In this document: positions 10,582 through 18,755 of the stretch, piece after piece
Layout of the letters: every line of letters starts with the position of its first letter
Position numbering within the stretch: the first letter of the stretch is position 1
NCBI RefSeq assembly: GCF_002005205.3
Contig: NZ_CP019702.2
Location: forward strand, 1,120,001-1,184,000
Length of the DNA stretch: 64,000 nucleotides
Direction: 5' to 3'
Source of the DNA: Rhizobium rhizogenes
GTDB taxonomy: Bacteria > Pseudomonadota > Alphaproteobacteria > Rhizobiales > Rhizobiaceae
Position numbers and translations under genes: made by a program
Notes under the pieces: generated by a model
Told to the model about the DNA's origin: nothing
Database searches by the model: none
The model's input: the letters and a program-made list of their open reading frames with translations, nothing else

Positions 10582-10972
10582 CAATACCTCGCAAATAATT
10601 TTCATCATTTTCACATTTAAGGGGATTTATAGACGGTTTTCAGACGATATTCCACAAGTGATGTAAATTATTTAGCAACTCGATACGTTTGCCATGGATC
10701 GACCCTCCCATGACGACAAAACGTATCCTGATAGCGATGCTCTACGGAGCCATTGTTGATCAGCAGGAAAAATCCGTTTTGACTGGCTCCAGTTGCCGTA
10801 AGGGTCATCTCCGCCCGACCTTCGGCCGTTGAAGCCAACAAATTGGAGCTTTCGATGGCTACCTTTCAACGCAAAAGTTTGCCGCGGCTAACATCCTGAA
10901 ATCGAGAAACGCTCACCCGTCGATCTCATCAACGGCACCGCGCGCGATCTCGCACGCCTCGCATTCAGCTGG
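10582..10972. other. Intergenic region without a convincing gene; contains one parS site
   Basis: This stretch of about 390 bases separates ridA from the FAD-binding protein gene. It contains the outlying parS copy at 10877-10892 and AT-rich sequence near 10600-10680 that probably holds the promoter of the leftward ridA operon. A 40-codon ORF at 10710-10832 has no recognisable similarity and was not called. Confidence 0.6.
10877..10892. promoter_or_regulatory. parS site (RepB-binding centromere), copy 1
   Basis: GTTTGCCGCGGCTAAC fits the repABC parS consensus GTTNNNNGCNNNNAAC, with a single T/T break in palindromy. The flank AAA is shared with the copy at 12596. This copy is about 1.9 kb upstream of the repA start, beyond the FAD protein gene. 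Confidence 0.8.
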
Positions 10973-12358
10973 TTACACCTGTGCTGAAATCCGATGCCGG
11001 GAGGACACCCTGTCCGCAACGCATTGCGCGATCCGCTGCGCCTGAACGCGAATATCCGGAACAGCTGTTATCTCCCAGAAGTGGCCTGCGGTCAGCGCAC
11101 CGGCAGCGAAAAGGCCGGGCCAAACCAGCCCATCCGCTCTCAGCAGCCGGGACTGCTCATCCACCTCCACACCGAGGCCGAGGGAATCGAGCAGAAGCAC
11201 ACCATCGTCACGCATGGTTTCCAGCAGACGCGAATGGCCGATACCCGCCCGCTCCATGCCGGTGCAGTTTACCACCCAGTCCACCTGCAACTCCCTTAAT
11301 ATCTGCGTATGCCGGCGCCGGTACCGCAGGACAATCCCCTCGTCCTGCTCATCGACGGAGCGGAGATAACCCGCATGAATCTCCAGAACGCCTTCCGTCA
11401 TCAGCTTCTCGAAAGCCGCATGAACTTCCGGTGCGATACGATGTCGATGGATGTTCCACCAGGGCAAGGCATGGCGAAGAAATCTGCCGCGTTGTTCCGG
11501 CGTGAGGCTTTGCCAGAGTGACTGGGTTTTTGGACGCAACCCATCCATCACCGTGCGCCAGGGTATACCGCTCCGCACCTGCTCACGCAGAGCGCGCAAC
11601 AGACAGCTGATCTCCGTCGTATCCTTCGGAAGACGTGGATCGACAGGCGGCAAAGGCGGGCTGATGTGCGGATGCGGAACAAGGCCGCGGCGAGACAGGA
11701 CATGGATCGGTCCACGATGACCTTTCCCCCGAAGCGTCAGCACCTGATCAATCATGGTCAAGCCGGAGCCGAGAATACAGATACGGTCGCCGGCCTTTAC
11801 GCGCGACAGCCATCCAGGCTGCCAGCAATGGCCGATCACATGCTGGGGCCTCGCCTCATCCTTCGTGATGGTTTGCACCGGCAAACTCGCCGCCCCGACA
11901 CCCAGACATAAAACAACGTTTTGCGCGTGCAATCTCTCGCCATTCTCAAGAGTGAAGGCGAATCCGGATTCATCGTCGGGGCGACAGGCCGACGCCTTTG
12001 CGCGGATGAAATCCACCCTCGCCCTTTGCTCACGGCTTCTTAACAGAGAAGCGAGCCTGTCTCTGAGATAAAGTCCATAGTCACCACGCGATGCGAACAG
12101 CAGCGGATCGTCCCCGATCCCATTTTCCCTCAACCAATCAAGAAAATCATCGGCACGATCTGGAAAGACGCTCATACGGCCTGCCGGCACATTAAGCCGG
12201 TGATAGGGCAGCTCCGTACGATAGGCCGTACCGCGACCGAAATCTGACTCATCGCCAACAATCGCGATCGAGGCATCCGCCGGTAAAGAAGAGAGAAGGT
12301 GAGCGACGGTACAAATGGCCGAGAATCCCGACCCGACAAGAGCGACATCATAAGACAT
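10973..12358 (-). CDS. FAD/NAD(P)-binding protein (YdhS-like)
   Basis: A 461-residue flavoprotein beginning with a Rossmann dinucleotide fold (VALVGSGFSAICTVAHLL, residues 5-22). YHRLNVPAGRMSVFPDRADDFLDWL is characteristic of the FAD-NAD(P)-binding family that includes E. coli YdhS. A second nucleotide-binding segment, GDRICILGSGLTMIDQVLTL, lies near residue 190, and VNCTGMERAG precedes the C-terminal part. The reaction is unknown. The gene lies between two parS locations, directly upstream of and divergent from the repABC operon. Confidence 0.75.
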   Translation of the reverse strand: MSYDVALVGSGFSAICTVAHLLSSLPADASIAIVGDESDFGRGTAYRTELPYHRLNVPAGRMSVFPDRADDFLDWLRENGIGDDPLLFASRGDYGLYLRDRLASLLRSREQRARVDFIRAKASACRPDDESGFAFTLENGERLHAQNVVLCLGVGAASLPVQTITKDEARPQHVIGHCWQPGWLSRVKAGDRICILGSGLTMIDQVLTLRGKGHRGPIHVLSRRGLVPHPHISPPLPPVDPRLPKDTTEISCLLRALREQVRSGIPWRTVMDGLRPKTQSLWQSLTPEQRGRFLRHALPWWNIHRHRIAPEVHAAFEKLMTEGVLEIHAGYLRSVDEQDEGIVLRYRRRHTQILRELQVDWVVNCTGMERAGIGHSRLLETMRDDGVLLLDSLGLGVEVDEQSRLLRADGLVWPGLFAAGALTAGHFWEITAVPDIRVQAQRIAQCVADRVSSRHRISAQV

Positions 12359-12512
12359 TCATTCCTCCAACCTGCGACAGTATGAATAGCCGAACGAGGG
12401 CGCCAGGCCCCTTGATACTCTAGTCATCGAGTAGAGATTAAACACCTGCGAATGTCCACCCTTCACTTTCCGTGGCAGGGGCTGACCCTGAATCGGAAAG
12501 GTCGCCGGTAAA

Positions 12513-12528
12513 GTTAGCCGCGGCTAAC
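12513..12528. promoter_or_regulatory. parS site, copy 2 (perfect palindrome)
   Basis: GTTAGCCGCGGCTAAC is a perfect 16-bp palindrome, extended to 20 bp by flanking AA/TT, and matches the repABC parS consensus. It lies 259 bases upstream of repA. Confidence 0.88.
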
Positions 12529-12595
12529 TTCGTCACCCGAAACAATTCACAAAAGGAGCCAACAATCACCCCCAAACCGGGCGACAGAAATGAAA

Positions 12596-12611
12596 GTTTG
12601 CCGCGGCTAAC
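12596..12611. promoter_or_regulatory. parS site, copy 3
   Basis: GTTTGCCGCGGCTAAC is identical to the copy at 10877 over all 16 bases, including the preceding AAA. It is centred 83 bases from copy 2, roughly eight helical turns, and lies between copy 2 and the repA promoter. Confidence 0.85.
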
Positions 12612-12729
12612 CGTCAAACTGTCACAAAACCCAAATGTGATTCTTCCACAATGCTTTAGCGGCACTTTCGCATCCGGGAAAAAAGCCTATTGCGCCAAAA
12701 AGAGAATCGGCGCTTATATCTCAGTTGCG

Positions 12730-12760
12730 GAAAAAACCGCCTTTTTCGAAAAAAACCGCC
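12730..12760 (+). repeat. Tandem GA(6-7)CCGCC repeats upstream of repA
   Basis: Two direct repeats, GAAAAAACCGCC (12730-12741) and GAAAAAAACCGCC (12748-12760), are offset by 18-19 bases and end 27 bases before the repA start. They fall in the expected 5' leader of the operon and could be an operator or a translational element. Confidence 0.5.
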
Positions 12761-12787
12761 ACTGCGATATCGAGCGAAAGAAGACAT

Positions 12788-14002
12788 ATGACACAGAGTG
12801 CCGACTCAAGACGTGCTGAAGGGGCCCCCGACCTGACGGGCCTTATACAACAGCATTCGGCTGCACTGTCAGCCCAATTGCAGGCGCATAATGCAAATAC
12901 ATTTTCACCGCACACTGAAAAGAGCATGCGAAACTTCTCGCCGGCCGAAACAGCGCGGCTGATTGGTATCGGCGAGGCTTATCTTCGCCAGATCGCAGCC
13001 GAGCGTCCGGAACTTGACGCTGCGCAGGCTTCCGGCCGCCGCTCCTATTCCGTTGAGGATATGCTCGAGATCAGAAAGCTGCTTGATCAGGGCGCCCGCG
13101 GCACACGCCGTTACCTGCCGCACCGCCGTGACGGTGAAGAACTGCAGGTTATCGCCGTCATGAATTTCAAGGGTGGCTCGGGAAAGACCACGACCTCGGC
13201 GCATCTGGCGCAATATCTCGCATTGCGCGGTTATCGGGTTCTTGCAATCGACCTCGATCCGCAGGCAAGTCTTTCCGCTCTCTTCGGCCATCAGCCGGAG
13301 ATTGATGTTGGCCCGAATGAAACGCTCTACGGCGCGATCCGCTATGACGAAGAACGTCGGCCAATCGCCGAAATCGTTCGCGGCACCTATATTCCCGGTC
13401 TTCATATCGTTCCCGGCAATCTGGAGCTTATGGAGTTCGAACATGATACACCCCGCGCGCTGATGCGCCGTGCACCGGGCGATACCCTGTTTTTCGCCCG
13501 CATTGGCCAGGCGATCGCCCAAGCGCAGAATTTCTACGACGTGGTGGTGATCGATTGCCCGCCGCAACTCGGTTATCTCACGCTTTCGGCGCTCACCGCG
13601 GCAACCTCGGTTCTTGTTACCGTTCATCCGCAGATGCTCGACGTCATGTCCATGAATCAGTTTCTGGCCATGACTGGCGATCTTCTCGCTGAAATCGGCC
13701 GGGCCGGCGCGCGATCCGACTATAACTGGATGCGTTATCTGATCACCCGCTTTGAACCAAGCGACGGACCGCAAAACCAGATGGTCGCTTTCCTGCGTTC
13801 GATCTTCGGTGAAAACGTCCTCAATCACCCGATGCTGAAGAGCACGGCCGTATCCGATGCCGGATTGACCAACCAGACACTTTTTGAAGTGGAGAGAACC
13901 CAGTTCACCCGCTCGACCTATGACCGGGCGCTGGAAGCCATGAACAACGTGAACGCTGAAATCGAAGGACTGATTAAAAAGGCGTGGGGTAGGGCAGCAT
14001 GA
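12788..14002 (+). CDS. repA: Plasmid/chromid partitioning ATPase RepA
   Basis: A 404-residue ParA-type ATPase of the repABC family. An N-terminal MerR-like DNA-binding segment (NFSPAETARLIGIGEAYLRQI, RRSYSVEDMLEIRKLL) precedes the deviant Walker A FKGGSGKTTTSAHL near residues 130-143. Walker A' (IDLDPQASLS) and Walker B (YDVVVIDCPPQLG) follow. The start at 12788 follows a GAAAGAAG ribosome site; the frame extends 21 codons upstream into the tandem repeats but without support. RepA partitions the replicon with RepB-parS and represses the operon. The stop overlaps the repB start by four bases. Confidence 0.95.
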   Translation: MTQSADSRRAEGAPDLTGLIQQHSAALSAQLQAHNANTFSPHTEKSMRNFSPAETARLIGIGEAYLRQIAAERPELDAAQASGRRSYSVEDMLEIRKLLDQGARGTRRYLPHRRDGEELQVIAVMNFKGGSGKTTTSAHLAQYLALRGYRVLAIDLDPQASLSALFGHQPEIDVGPNETLYGAIRYDEERRPIAEIVRGTYIPGLHIVPGNLELMEFEHDTPRALMRRAPGDTLFFARIGQAIAQAQNFYDVVVIDCPPQLGYLTLSALTAATSVLVTVHPQMLDVMSMNQFLAMTGDLLAEIGRAGARSDYNWMRYLITRFEPSDGPQNQMVAFLRSIFGENVLNHPMLKSTAVSDAGLTNQTLFEVERTQFTRSTYDRALEAMNNVNAEIEGLIKKAWGRAA

Positions 14003-15012
14003 GCAGAAAACAGATCTTCGCAAACCTCGGTACACCGGGCACTGACAATAGTGACGCAGCGCCTGAACGGGCACGGCCACGCATCAGACCCATCCTTGGT
14101 TCTCCTGAGCTCGTGACAGATGTTCTGAACTCACCGGTCGGTATGATTGGCCAGTCTCTGAATGAGGTTTCTGAACGCGCCAAGCGGGCTGAGGAGATCG
14201 AAAAACGGCTTGCCGAGGGTTTGACGATCGTTTCCCTCAACCCTGCCGATATCGACCCCTCCTTCATACCCGATCGTATGCCGGCTTCCGAAGAGGCTGA
14301 TGCGGGTCTGGTGGAAGCCATTCGCGAACAGGGCCAGCAGGTTCCCATTCTGGTGCGCCCGCATCCCGAATTCCAGGGTCGTTATCAGGTTGCTTTTGGT
14401 CATCGTCGTCTGCGCGCCGTGTCGAGCCTTGGCATTCCGGTCAAGGCCGTTGTCCGCGATCTCAGTGATGAACAGCTGGTCGTCGCCCAGGGACAGGAAA
14501 ACAACGAGCGCCGCGATCTCACCTATATCGAAAAGGCGCGCTTTGCCCAGAAACTGCAGATGCGGTTTCCGCGCGATACGATCATGGCGGCAATGTCCCT
14601 GCACAAGGGCGATCTTTCCAACATGCTGTCGGTCGTCGGCCGCATTCCGGAGGATCTGGTCGATCTCATCGGTCCGGCGCCAAGTGTCGGCCGCCGCAAC
14701 TGGATGGACCTGGCCGACCAGCTTTCCTCGTCACAGGTCAAGGAAGCCTCGCGCGCTTATGTCAAAGATGCATCCGTTGCCGCCCTTCCATCCGAAGAAC
14801 GTTTCAAGTCACTTCTCGACTTCCTGAAACCCAAGGCACAGGCGAAAAAAACCGGCGTCTGGTCATCGGAAACCGGCAACCGTCTGGCAAAAGTGGTCGA
14901 AAGCGACCGCAAGCTGGATATCTCGATCGACAAGAACGAAGCACCGGAATTTGCCGATTTCGTTCTGGAACATCTTCAGGCGCTGTTTGCCGAATACCGG
15001 TCCAAGCAGTGA
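13999..15012 (+). CDS. repB: Partitioning protein RepB
   Basis: A 337-residue ParB-type protein that binds parS. The ParB nuclease-like core includes VEAIREQGQQVPILVRPHP, QVAFGHRRLRAVSSLG and GQENNERRDLTYIEKARFA, the conserved box II region. A helix-turn-helix follows (RDTIMAAMSLHKGDLSNML, about residues 193-212), then a C-terminal dimerisation part. It is translationally coupled to repA (ATGA overlap). Three parS sites upstream give it local targets. Confidence 0.95.
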   Translation: MSRKQIFANLGTPGTDNSDAAPERARPRIRPILGSPELVTDVLNSPVGMIGQSLNEVSERAKRAEEIEKRLAEGLTIVSLNPADIDPSFIPDRMPASEEADAGLVEAIREQGQQVPILVRPHPEFQGRYQVAFGHRRLRAVSSLGIPVKAVVRDLSDEQLVVAQGQENNERRDLTYIEKARFAQKLQMRFPRDTIMAAMSLHKGDLSNMLSVVGRIPEDLVDLIGPAPSVGRRNWMDLADQLSSSQVKEASRAYVKDASVAALPSEERFKSLLDFLKPKAQAKKTGVWSSETGNRLAKVVESDRKLDISIDKNEAPEFADFVLEHLQALFAEYRSKQ

Positions 15013-15052
15013 TCTTTAACTCGAACGACTAACAGGAGACGCATCACAAAAG

Positions 15053-15101
15053 AAAAAAGCCCCCGAACGTTGCCGCGCGGAAGCCTTTCTTTGATTTAAG
15101 C
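15053..15101 (-). ncRNA. repB-repC antisense countertranscribed RNA (ctRNA, incompatibility RNA)
   Basis: On the minus strand a TTGACT -35 box (15131-15136) and GATTCT -10 box (15108-15113) with a 17-base spacer would start an RNA near 15101. It ends in an intrinsic terminator: an 11-bp stem AAAGGCTTCCG / CGGGGGCTTTT with three wobble pairs, then a T run reading into 15053-15058. The stem pairs fully only in this orientation. repABC replicons encode such a ctRNA here, and it represses repC to set copy number. Confidence 0.8.
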
Positions 15102-15197
15102 ACCCGAAGAATCTCATTTCCGCGAATCATAGTCAAGAGTCTTGGCATCGAATTTTTCGGTGAGCGATTTTCTTTTGCCTTGTGAAAGGTGAAAGAC

Positions 15198-16475
15198 ATG
15201 GACAGCACATGTGTAACGACGCCCTTTGGGCGGCGAGCGATGTCGTTTGGCGTCCTCGCAACCCAGTTTGCCGCACAAAAAAACAGGAAGACCGAAGCGG
15301 TCGATAAATGGAAACTCTATCGTTCTGTTTGCGAAGCAAGGCCATTGCTCGGCGTGACCGATCGCTCGCTTGCCGTCCTCAACGCGCTTTTGAGTTTTTA
15401 TCCCAAAAATGAACTCTGCAGCGAAGCCGGCCTGGTCGTCTTCCCCTCCAATGCGCAATTGTCGCTCAGGGCCCATGGCATGGCCGAACAGACATTGCGC
15501 CGGCATCTCTGCGCCCTTGTCGAAGCCGGTCTCATTATCCGCAAAGACAGCCCGAACGGGAAACGTTATGCCCGGAAACACCGGGGAGGGGAGATCAGCG
15601 AAGCTTACGGATTTTCGCTGGCGCCGCTTCTCGCTCGCAAAGCGGAAATAGAGGAACTGGCTGAACGTATCATTCGCGAGCGGCTCGATCTTCAACGGCT
15701 TCGTGAAAGCATCAGCCTCTGCCGTCGTGACATCCAGAAACTCTGCGAAATGATCGCGGCCAGTGGCCAGACCGAAACATCCGAAGGATTTCAGACGCGC
15801 TATAACGCCATTGCCAGTTCGCTCGGCCGCAATTCAAAGCCTGCTGAACTCAGGGAAATCGCCGGTTTTTTGGCCTCCCTGCGGGCGGAAGTGACCAACT
15901 ATCTGGAAAATCTGGAAAAACCGGAAAATTTGAGCGGCAATGACTGCCAAAATGAGCGCCTCATAAAGAATTCAGAATCCGAATCCATATCTGAACCGCA
16001 CGATTTGCGTGAAACCGCGACTTCAGCGCCATCAGTTGCACCAGCGCAACCATCGGCACCTGCGGTAACCGACAGTGCAAAATCTCCACCACCATCGCCC
16101 AAGGCTGTTCTTCATAAGCAATTTTTTGTTCCTGATATTGTTTTGGTTTTGAAGGCTTGCCCTGATATTTCGCTCTATGCACCCGGAGGAGCCGTCACCG
16201 GCTGGCGCGATCTGGAAGTCGCAACATCCGTGATCAAAACCATGTTCAACGTCAGCCAGTCCGCCTATCAGGAAGCGCTCGGCACCTTCGGCCGACAGGG
16301 AACGGCGGCCATCCTTGCCTGCCTGCTGCAGAAAGCGGACCAGATCAGCTCCCTCGGCGGATATCTGCGCAATCTGACCCGTAAGGCACAGGAAGGTGGC
16401 TTCGATCTTCAAGCCATGCTGCTTGCGCAGTTGCGTGGACGCACGGATAGGCCGGAGACCAGCATGAGGGCGTGA
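15198..16475 (+). CDS. repC: Replication initiator RepC
   Basis: RepC is the essential initiator of repABC replicons and acts in cis on an origin within its own coding sequence. The 425-residue protein begins MDSTCVTTPFGRRAMSFG and contains the family segments VCEARPLLGVTDRSLAVLNALLSFYP and GLVVFPSNAQLSLRAHGMAEQTLRRHLCALVEAGLI (winged-helix DNA-binding region, about residues 75-115). A C-terminal domain starts near residue 310. An in-frame GTG three codons earlier is an alternative start; the ATG has AAAGG nine bases upstream. The 185-base gap after repB carries the ctRNA. An AT-rich patch near 15900-16150 is a candidate oriV region. Confidence 0.95.
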   Translation: MDSTCVTTPFGRRAMSFGVLATQFAAQKNRKTEAVDKWKLYRSVCEARPLLGVTDRSLAVLNALLSFYPKNELCSEAGLVVFPSNAQLSLRAHGMAEQTLRRHLCALVEAGLIIRKDSPNGKRYARKHRGGEISEAYGFSLAPLLARKAEIEELAERIIRERLDLQRLRESISLCRRDIQKLCEMIAASGQTETSEGFQTRYNAIASSLGRNSKPAELREIAGFLASLRAEVTNYLENLEKPENLSGNDCQNERLIKNSESESISEPHDLRETATSAPSVAPAQPSAPAVTDSAKSPPPSPKAVLHKQFFVPDIVLVLKACPDISLYAPGGAVTGWRDLEVATSVIKTMFNVSQSAYQEALGTFGRQGTAAILACLLQKADQISSLGGYLRNLTRKAQEGGFDLQAMLLAQLRGRTDRPETSMRA

Positions 16476-16948
16476 CATCTAAACGTGCAGGAAATGGCGG
16501 CGGCTTGCGAAAAGACCTGTCCGCGGGTATATTTCCGCTGTCTCCGAAAGTTCCGAAGATTCGATACGTGGCTGCTGCTACACTTCAGCCAAGTTGGTTT
16601 CTATGGTTAATGCAAGGTAATGAAAGTTAAGTGCTAATTAACTTTCGTTTGCGTTTTTCCCTGATTGGTTTCAATTGCTTGAGTCAGAGCCATTTCGAGT
16701 TCAGAAACCGGTTGTCAGGCCATAATTACGGCTTTCACCGCGAAAAGCCCGTGCCATATGAACCCCGAAGGCCGTTGAGTGGCCGCTCAGATTGGTCGTG
16801 ATGCTGCGTTGATTTTTGGGCGAAACGATCCGTCACGGAGCATCCGATCGTCAAAGTGAAAGCCTGCGGTTCGGGCTGGCGCGATGGAATTGAACCTTCG
16901 CTCTTCCCGTGCGTTCTTGCATGATGATTTTGAAGGAACGCCGCGCCG
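16476..16948. other. Intergenic region downstream of repC
   Basis: A stretch of 473 bases without a convincing gene. It contains the CtrA-like site at 16622-16646 and GANTC sites at 16558 and 16681. Nothing resembling a coding sequence, tRNA or strong terminator is visible in the rest. Confidence 0.6.
16622..16646. promoter_or_regulatory. CtrA-like binding site downstream of repC
   Basis: TTAA-GTGCTAA-TTAAC at 16627-16642 is an exact match to the alphaproteobacterial CtrA full-site consensus TTAA-N7-TTAAC. It is embedded in a longer perfect inverted repeat with 9-bp arms GAAAGTTAA and TTAACTTTC separated by seven bases. It is 147 bases after the repC stop and may couple the replicon to the cell cycle (inference). 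Confidence 0.55.
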
Positions 16949-17161
16949 ATGATTTTCCCTGACGACATGGAGCTGGCTGTCGCTCTCTATATGGCGGACA
17001 ATGCGTTGCCCCGGCAGATCGCAATTGAGAGGCTCCTGAAGGCGGAGCTTGAAGATGCGGGATATATGACCGATGGCATGGGTCGGCCGCCTGAAATCGT
17101 CGACGGGCAACCAAGCAGGGATTATGTGCAATATCGCACCTATCTCGATGGGGATGCCTGA
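16949..17161 (+). CDS. Small hypothetical protein (70 aa)
   Basis: A 70-codon frame beginning MIFPDDMELAVALYMADNALPRQI with AAGGAA ten bases upstream of its ATG. The product is acidic and predicted helical in the first half (AIERLLKAELEDAGYM), without signal peptide or membrane segment. No family is recognised. Codon use resembles neighbouring genes. It lies alone between repC and the convergent LysR-TrpD2 fusion gene, so function cannot be inferred from context. Confidence 0.5.
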   Translation: MIFPDDMELAVALYMADNALPRQIAIERLLKAELEDAGYMTDGMGRPPEIVDGQPSRDYVQYRTYLDGDA

Positions 17162-17228
17162 GCAGGGCGGAACAAAAGCGGATGCGCGGTAACTTTCAAA
17201 CCATTCTCTGGCACAAGGCGACATAGCG

Positions 17229-18698
17229 TCAGGCGTTGGTGAAATTGCGCGCCCTGTCGTGCCAGAGCCTCAGGCTGCGGGCATAGGCGTCTTCAAATGA
17301 CATGGTCATGTCGTTGACCAGCATCAATGCGATGGCGGTGGTGGAGAGGATGGTGGTTTCTGCCCTCTCGTCTCTGGCGGCGCCGGTCCATACCGCCCGC
17401 CAATATTCGAAACTGGTGAACATGGTCGGCATTTCGGCCGGTGGGGTTTCGCGGGCGGGAATGATGAACTCGATGTCTTTGCCCTTCGAAAGGCCGAAGA
17501 TCCGCGTGCTGCGGAACGGTGTGAACTGGGCGAAATCCCGTGTATTGCCGAGAATGGCAAGGTTTTCGACGCAGAGCAGCCGCGCGGTGTCCCGGTGAAG
17601 CTCCTGATAGGAAGGGCGGGCAACGCCAATGATGCCGCTCCTGGCGCGCAGCGGATTAAGAAGGTGCACAACCGTGTTGAGCGGCAAGCGCATTTCCAGA
17701 ATGCCGTGCAGGCCAAGCAGAGCCTGGAATTGCAGGGACAGGCCGCCGATCGGCAGATAGGCAATCCGCTCGGACGCCGTTGCCTCGGCCGCCTGCGAAA
17801 GAGAATGGCAAACGGAAATTCCACAGGCTTCCGCAGCAAGTTCGAGCTTGCCGCCATTTTCTCCCTGCCCCACATGACCGTGCAACAAAACGCTGTGTCC
17901 CGACATGGCCACGAGGCGGGCCGAATGCAGAAACCAGGGCGCATCGCGATGTTTGGGCGACATATAGGCCGGCCAGTCGAGATCGACGGTGGCCGCCCGG
18001 TGCCGGTCCCTCCCGATATGCTGCCACATGGCTTCGATAAAACCGGCAAGCTCCGCCGCAGTCACGCCACGGTAATGCATGGTAGCGAGCAGAGCGCCGA
18101 TCTGTACAGGATCGGCATTGCCGTCGAGGATGATCGCCAGCGCGTCCATCGCCTCCTTCTGGCTGAGCGGGCGGCTGTTGCCGATGCCCATCGCCGAGGT
18201 TGCAATATATTTGGCAAGCCTTTGTTGCGGATCGGCATTGTGGCCGATCCGCGCGAGACGGTCGGCAATATTTTCCGGTGTCGGCTGCCCCTCCAGAAGA
18301 ACGCTGGGGCGCAGTGAAAGCGGCGGAGCCTTCATCAGCACCGGTCGTTCCCAACCGGTTTTATGGGCTGCTGCGGGCGTTTCCGGTTTCTCCTGCGAAT
18401 AATCCATCAGATTTTCCGCTTCCGCTGCCAGTGAGCGGATGCGCAGCCGCATGTTCTCGGCAAAGGGGGTTGGACGCAGACCCTGGCCGGTGCGCAAAAA
18501 CAGCTGGTCGCCGTATTTCTCCCTGAGCTGCTGCAATATGCGGCTCATCGACGACGTCGGCAGTCCCATGCCTGCGGCGGCACGGCTGACGCTGCCTTCG
18601 CGCAACAACGCGTCGAAGGCGACAAGTAATTTCAGCTGCCCCAGCCTGTCGGGTCTTGTGGTGGAGGCTGGTTCGTCTTTTCTCTTGCCGGTTGTCAT
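17229..18698 (-). CDS. LysR-type HTH fused to a TrpD2/YbiB-like glycosyltransferase-family domain
   Basis: A 489-residue two-part protein. Residues about 18-85 form a LysR-type winged helix-turn-helix (LLVAFDALLREGSVSRAAAGMGLPTSSMSRILQQL). The rest, from about residue 130, resembles the anthranilate phosphoribosyltransferase-like TrpD2/YbiB family: LARIGHNADPQQRLAKYIATSAMG, then DLDWPAYMSPKHRDAPWFLHSARLVAMSGHSVLLHGHVG. The usual LysR effector domain is absent. E. coli YbiB is a nucleic-acid-binding TrpD2 protein with no known enzymatic role. It is divergent from the TonB-dependent receptor gene. Regulation of that receptor is possible but unproven. Confidence 0.75.
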   Translation of the reverse strand: MTTGKRKDEPASTTRPDRLGQLKLLVAFDALLREGSVSRAAAGMGLPTSSMSRILQQLREKYGDQLFLRTGQGLRPTPFAENMRLRIRSLAAEAENLMDYSQEKPETPAAAHKTGWERPVLMKAPPLSLRPSVLLEGQPTPENIADRLARIGHNADPQQRLAKYIATSAMGIGNSRPLSQKEAMDALAIILDGNADPVQIGALLATMHYRGVTAAELAGFIEAMWQHIGRDRHRAATVDLDWPAYMSPKHRDAPWFLHSARLVAMSGHSVLLHGHVGQGENGGKLELAAEACGISVCHSLSQAAEATASERIAYLPIGGLSLQFQALLGLHGILEMRLPLNTVVHLLNPLRARSGIIGVARPSYQELHRDTARLLCVENLAILGNTRDFAQFTPFRSTRIFGLSKGKDIEFIIPARETPPAEMPTMFTSFEYWRAVWTGAARDERAETTILSTTAIALMLVNDMTMSFEDAYARSLRLWHDRARNFTNA

Positions 18699-18755
18699 CT
18701 TGCGATTTTTTTACTCCGCCGCTGATCAGGGGAGCCCTTTTTGCAATTTCTGGAA

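Larger units (their letters stand above)
12359..12787. other. repABC upstream regulatory region
   Basis: This region of 429 bases between the FAD gene and repA has no credible gene. It contains parS copies at 12513 and 12596, three GANTC sites (12490, 12639, 12704), an inverted repeat GCGCC/GGCGC around 12692-12713 overlapping a plausible repA promoter (TATATC at 12715-12720), and tandem GA(6-7)CCGCC repeats just before repA. Negative autoregulation by RepA-RepB in this position is known for repABC replicons. Confidence 0.7.

Noticed and set aside
10710..10832. A 40-codon ORF beginning MTTKRILIAMLYG between ridA and the FAD gene
   Set aside because: No clear ribosome site, no recognisable similarity and no supporting context; likely chance.
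12472..12819. A 115-codon frame crossing two parS sites and the repA start
   Set aside because: It overlaps the centromere and the repA promoter, and its composition is dictated by those elements.
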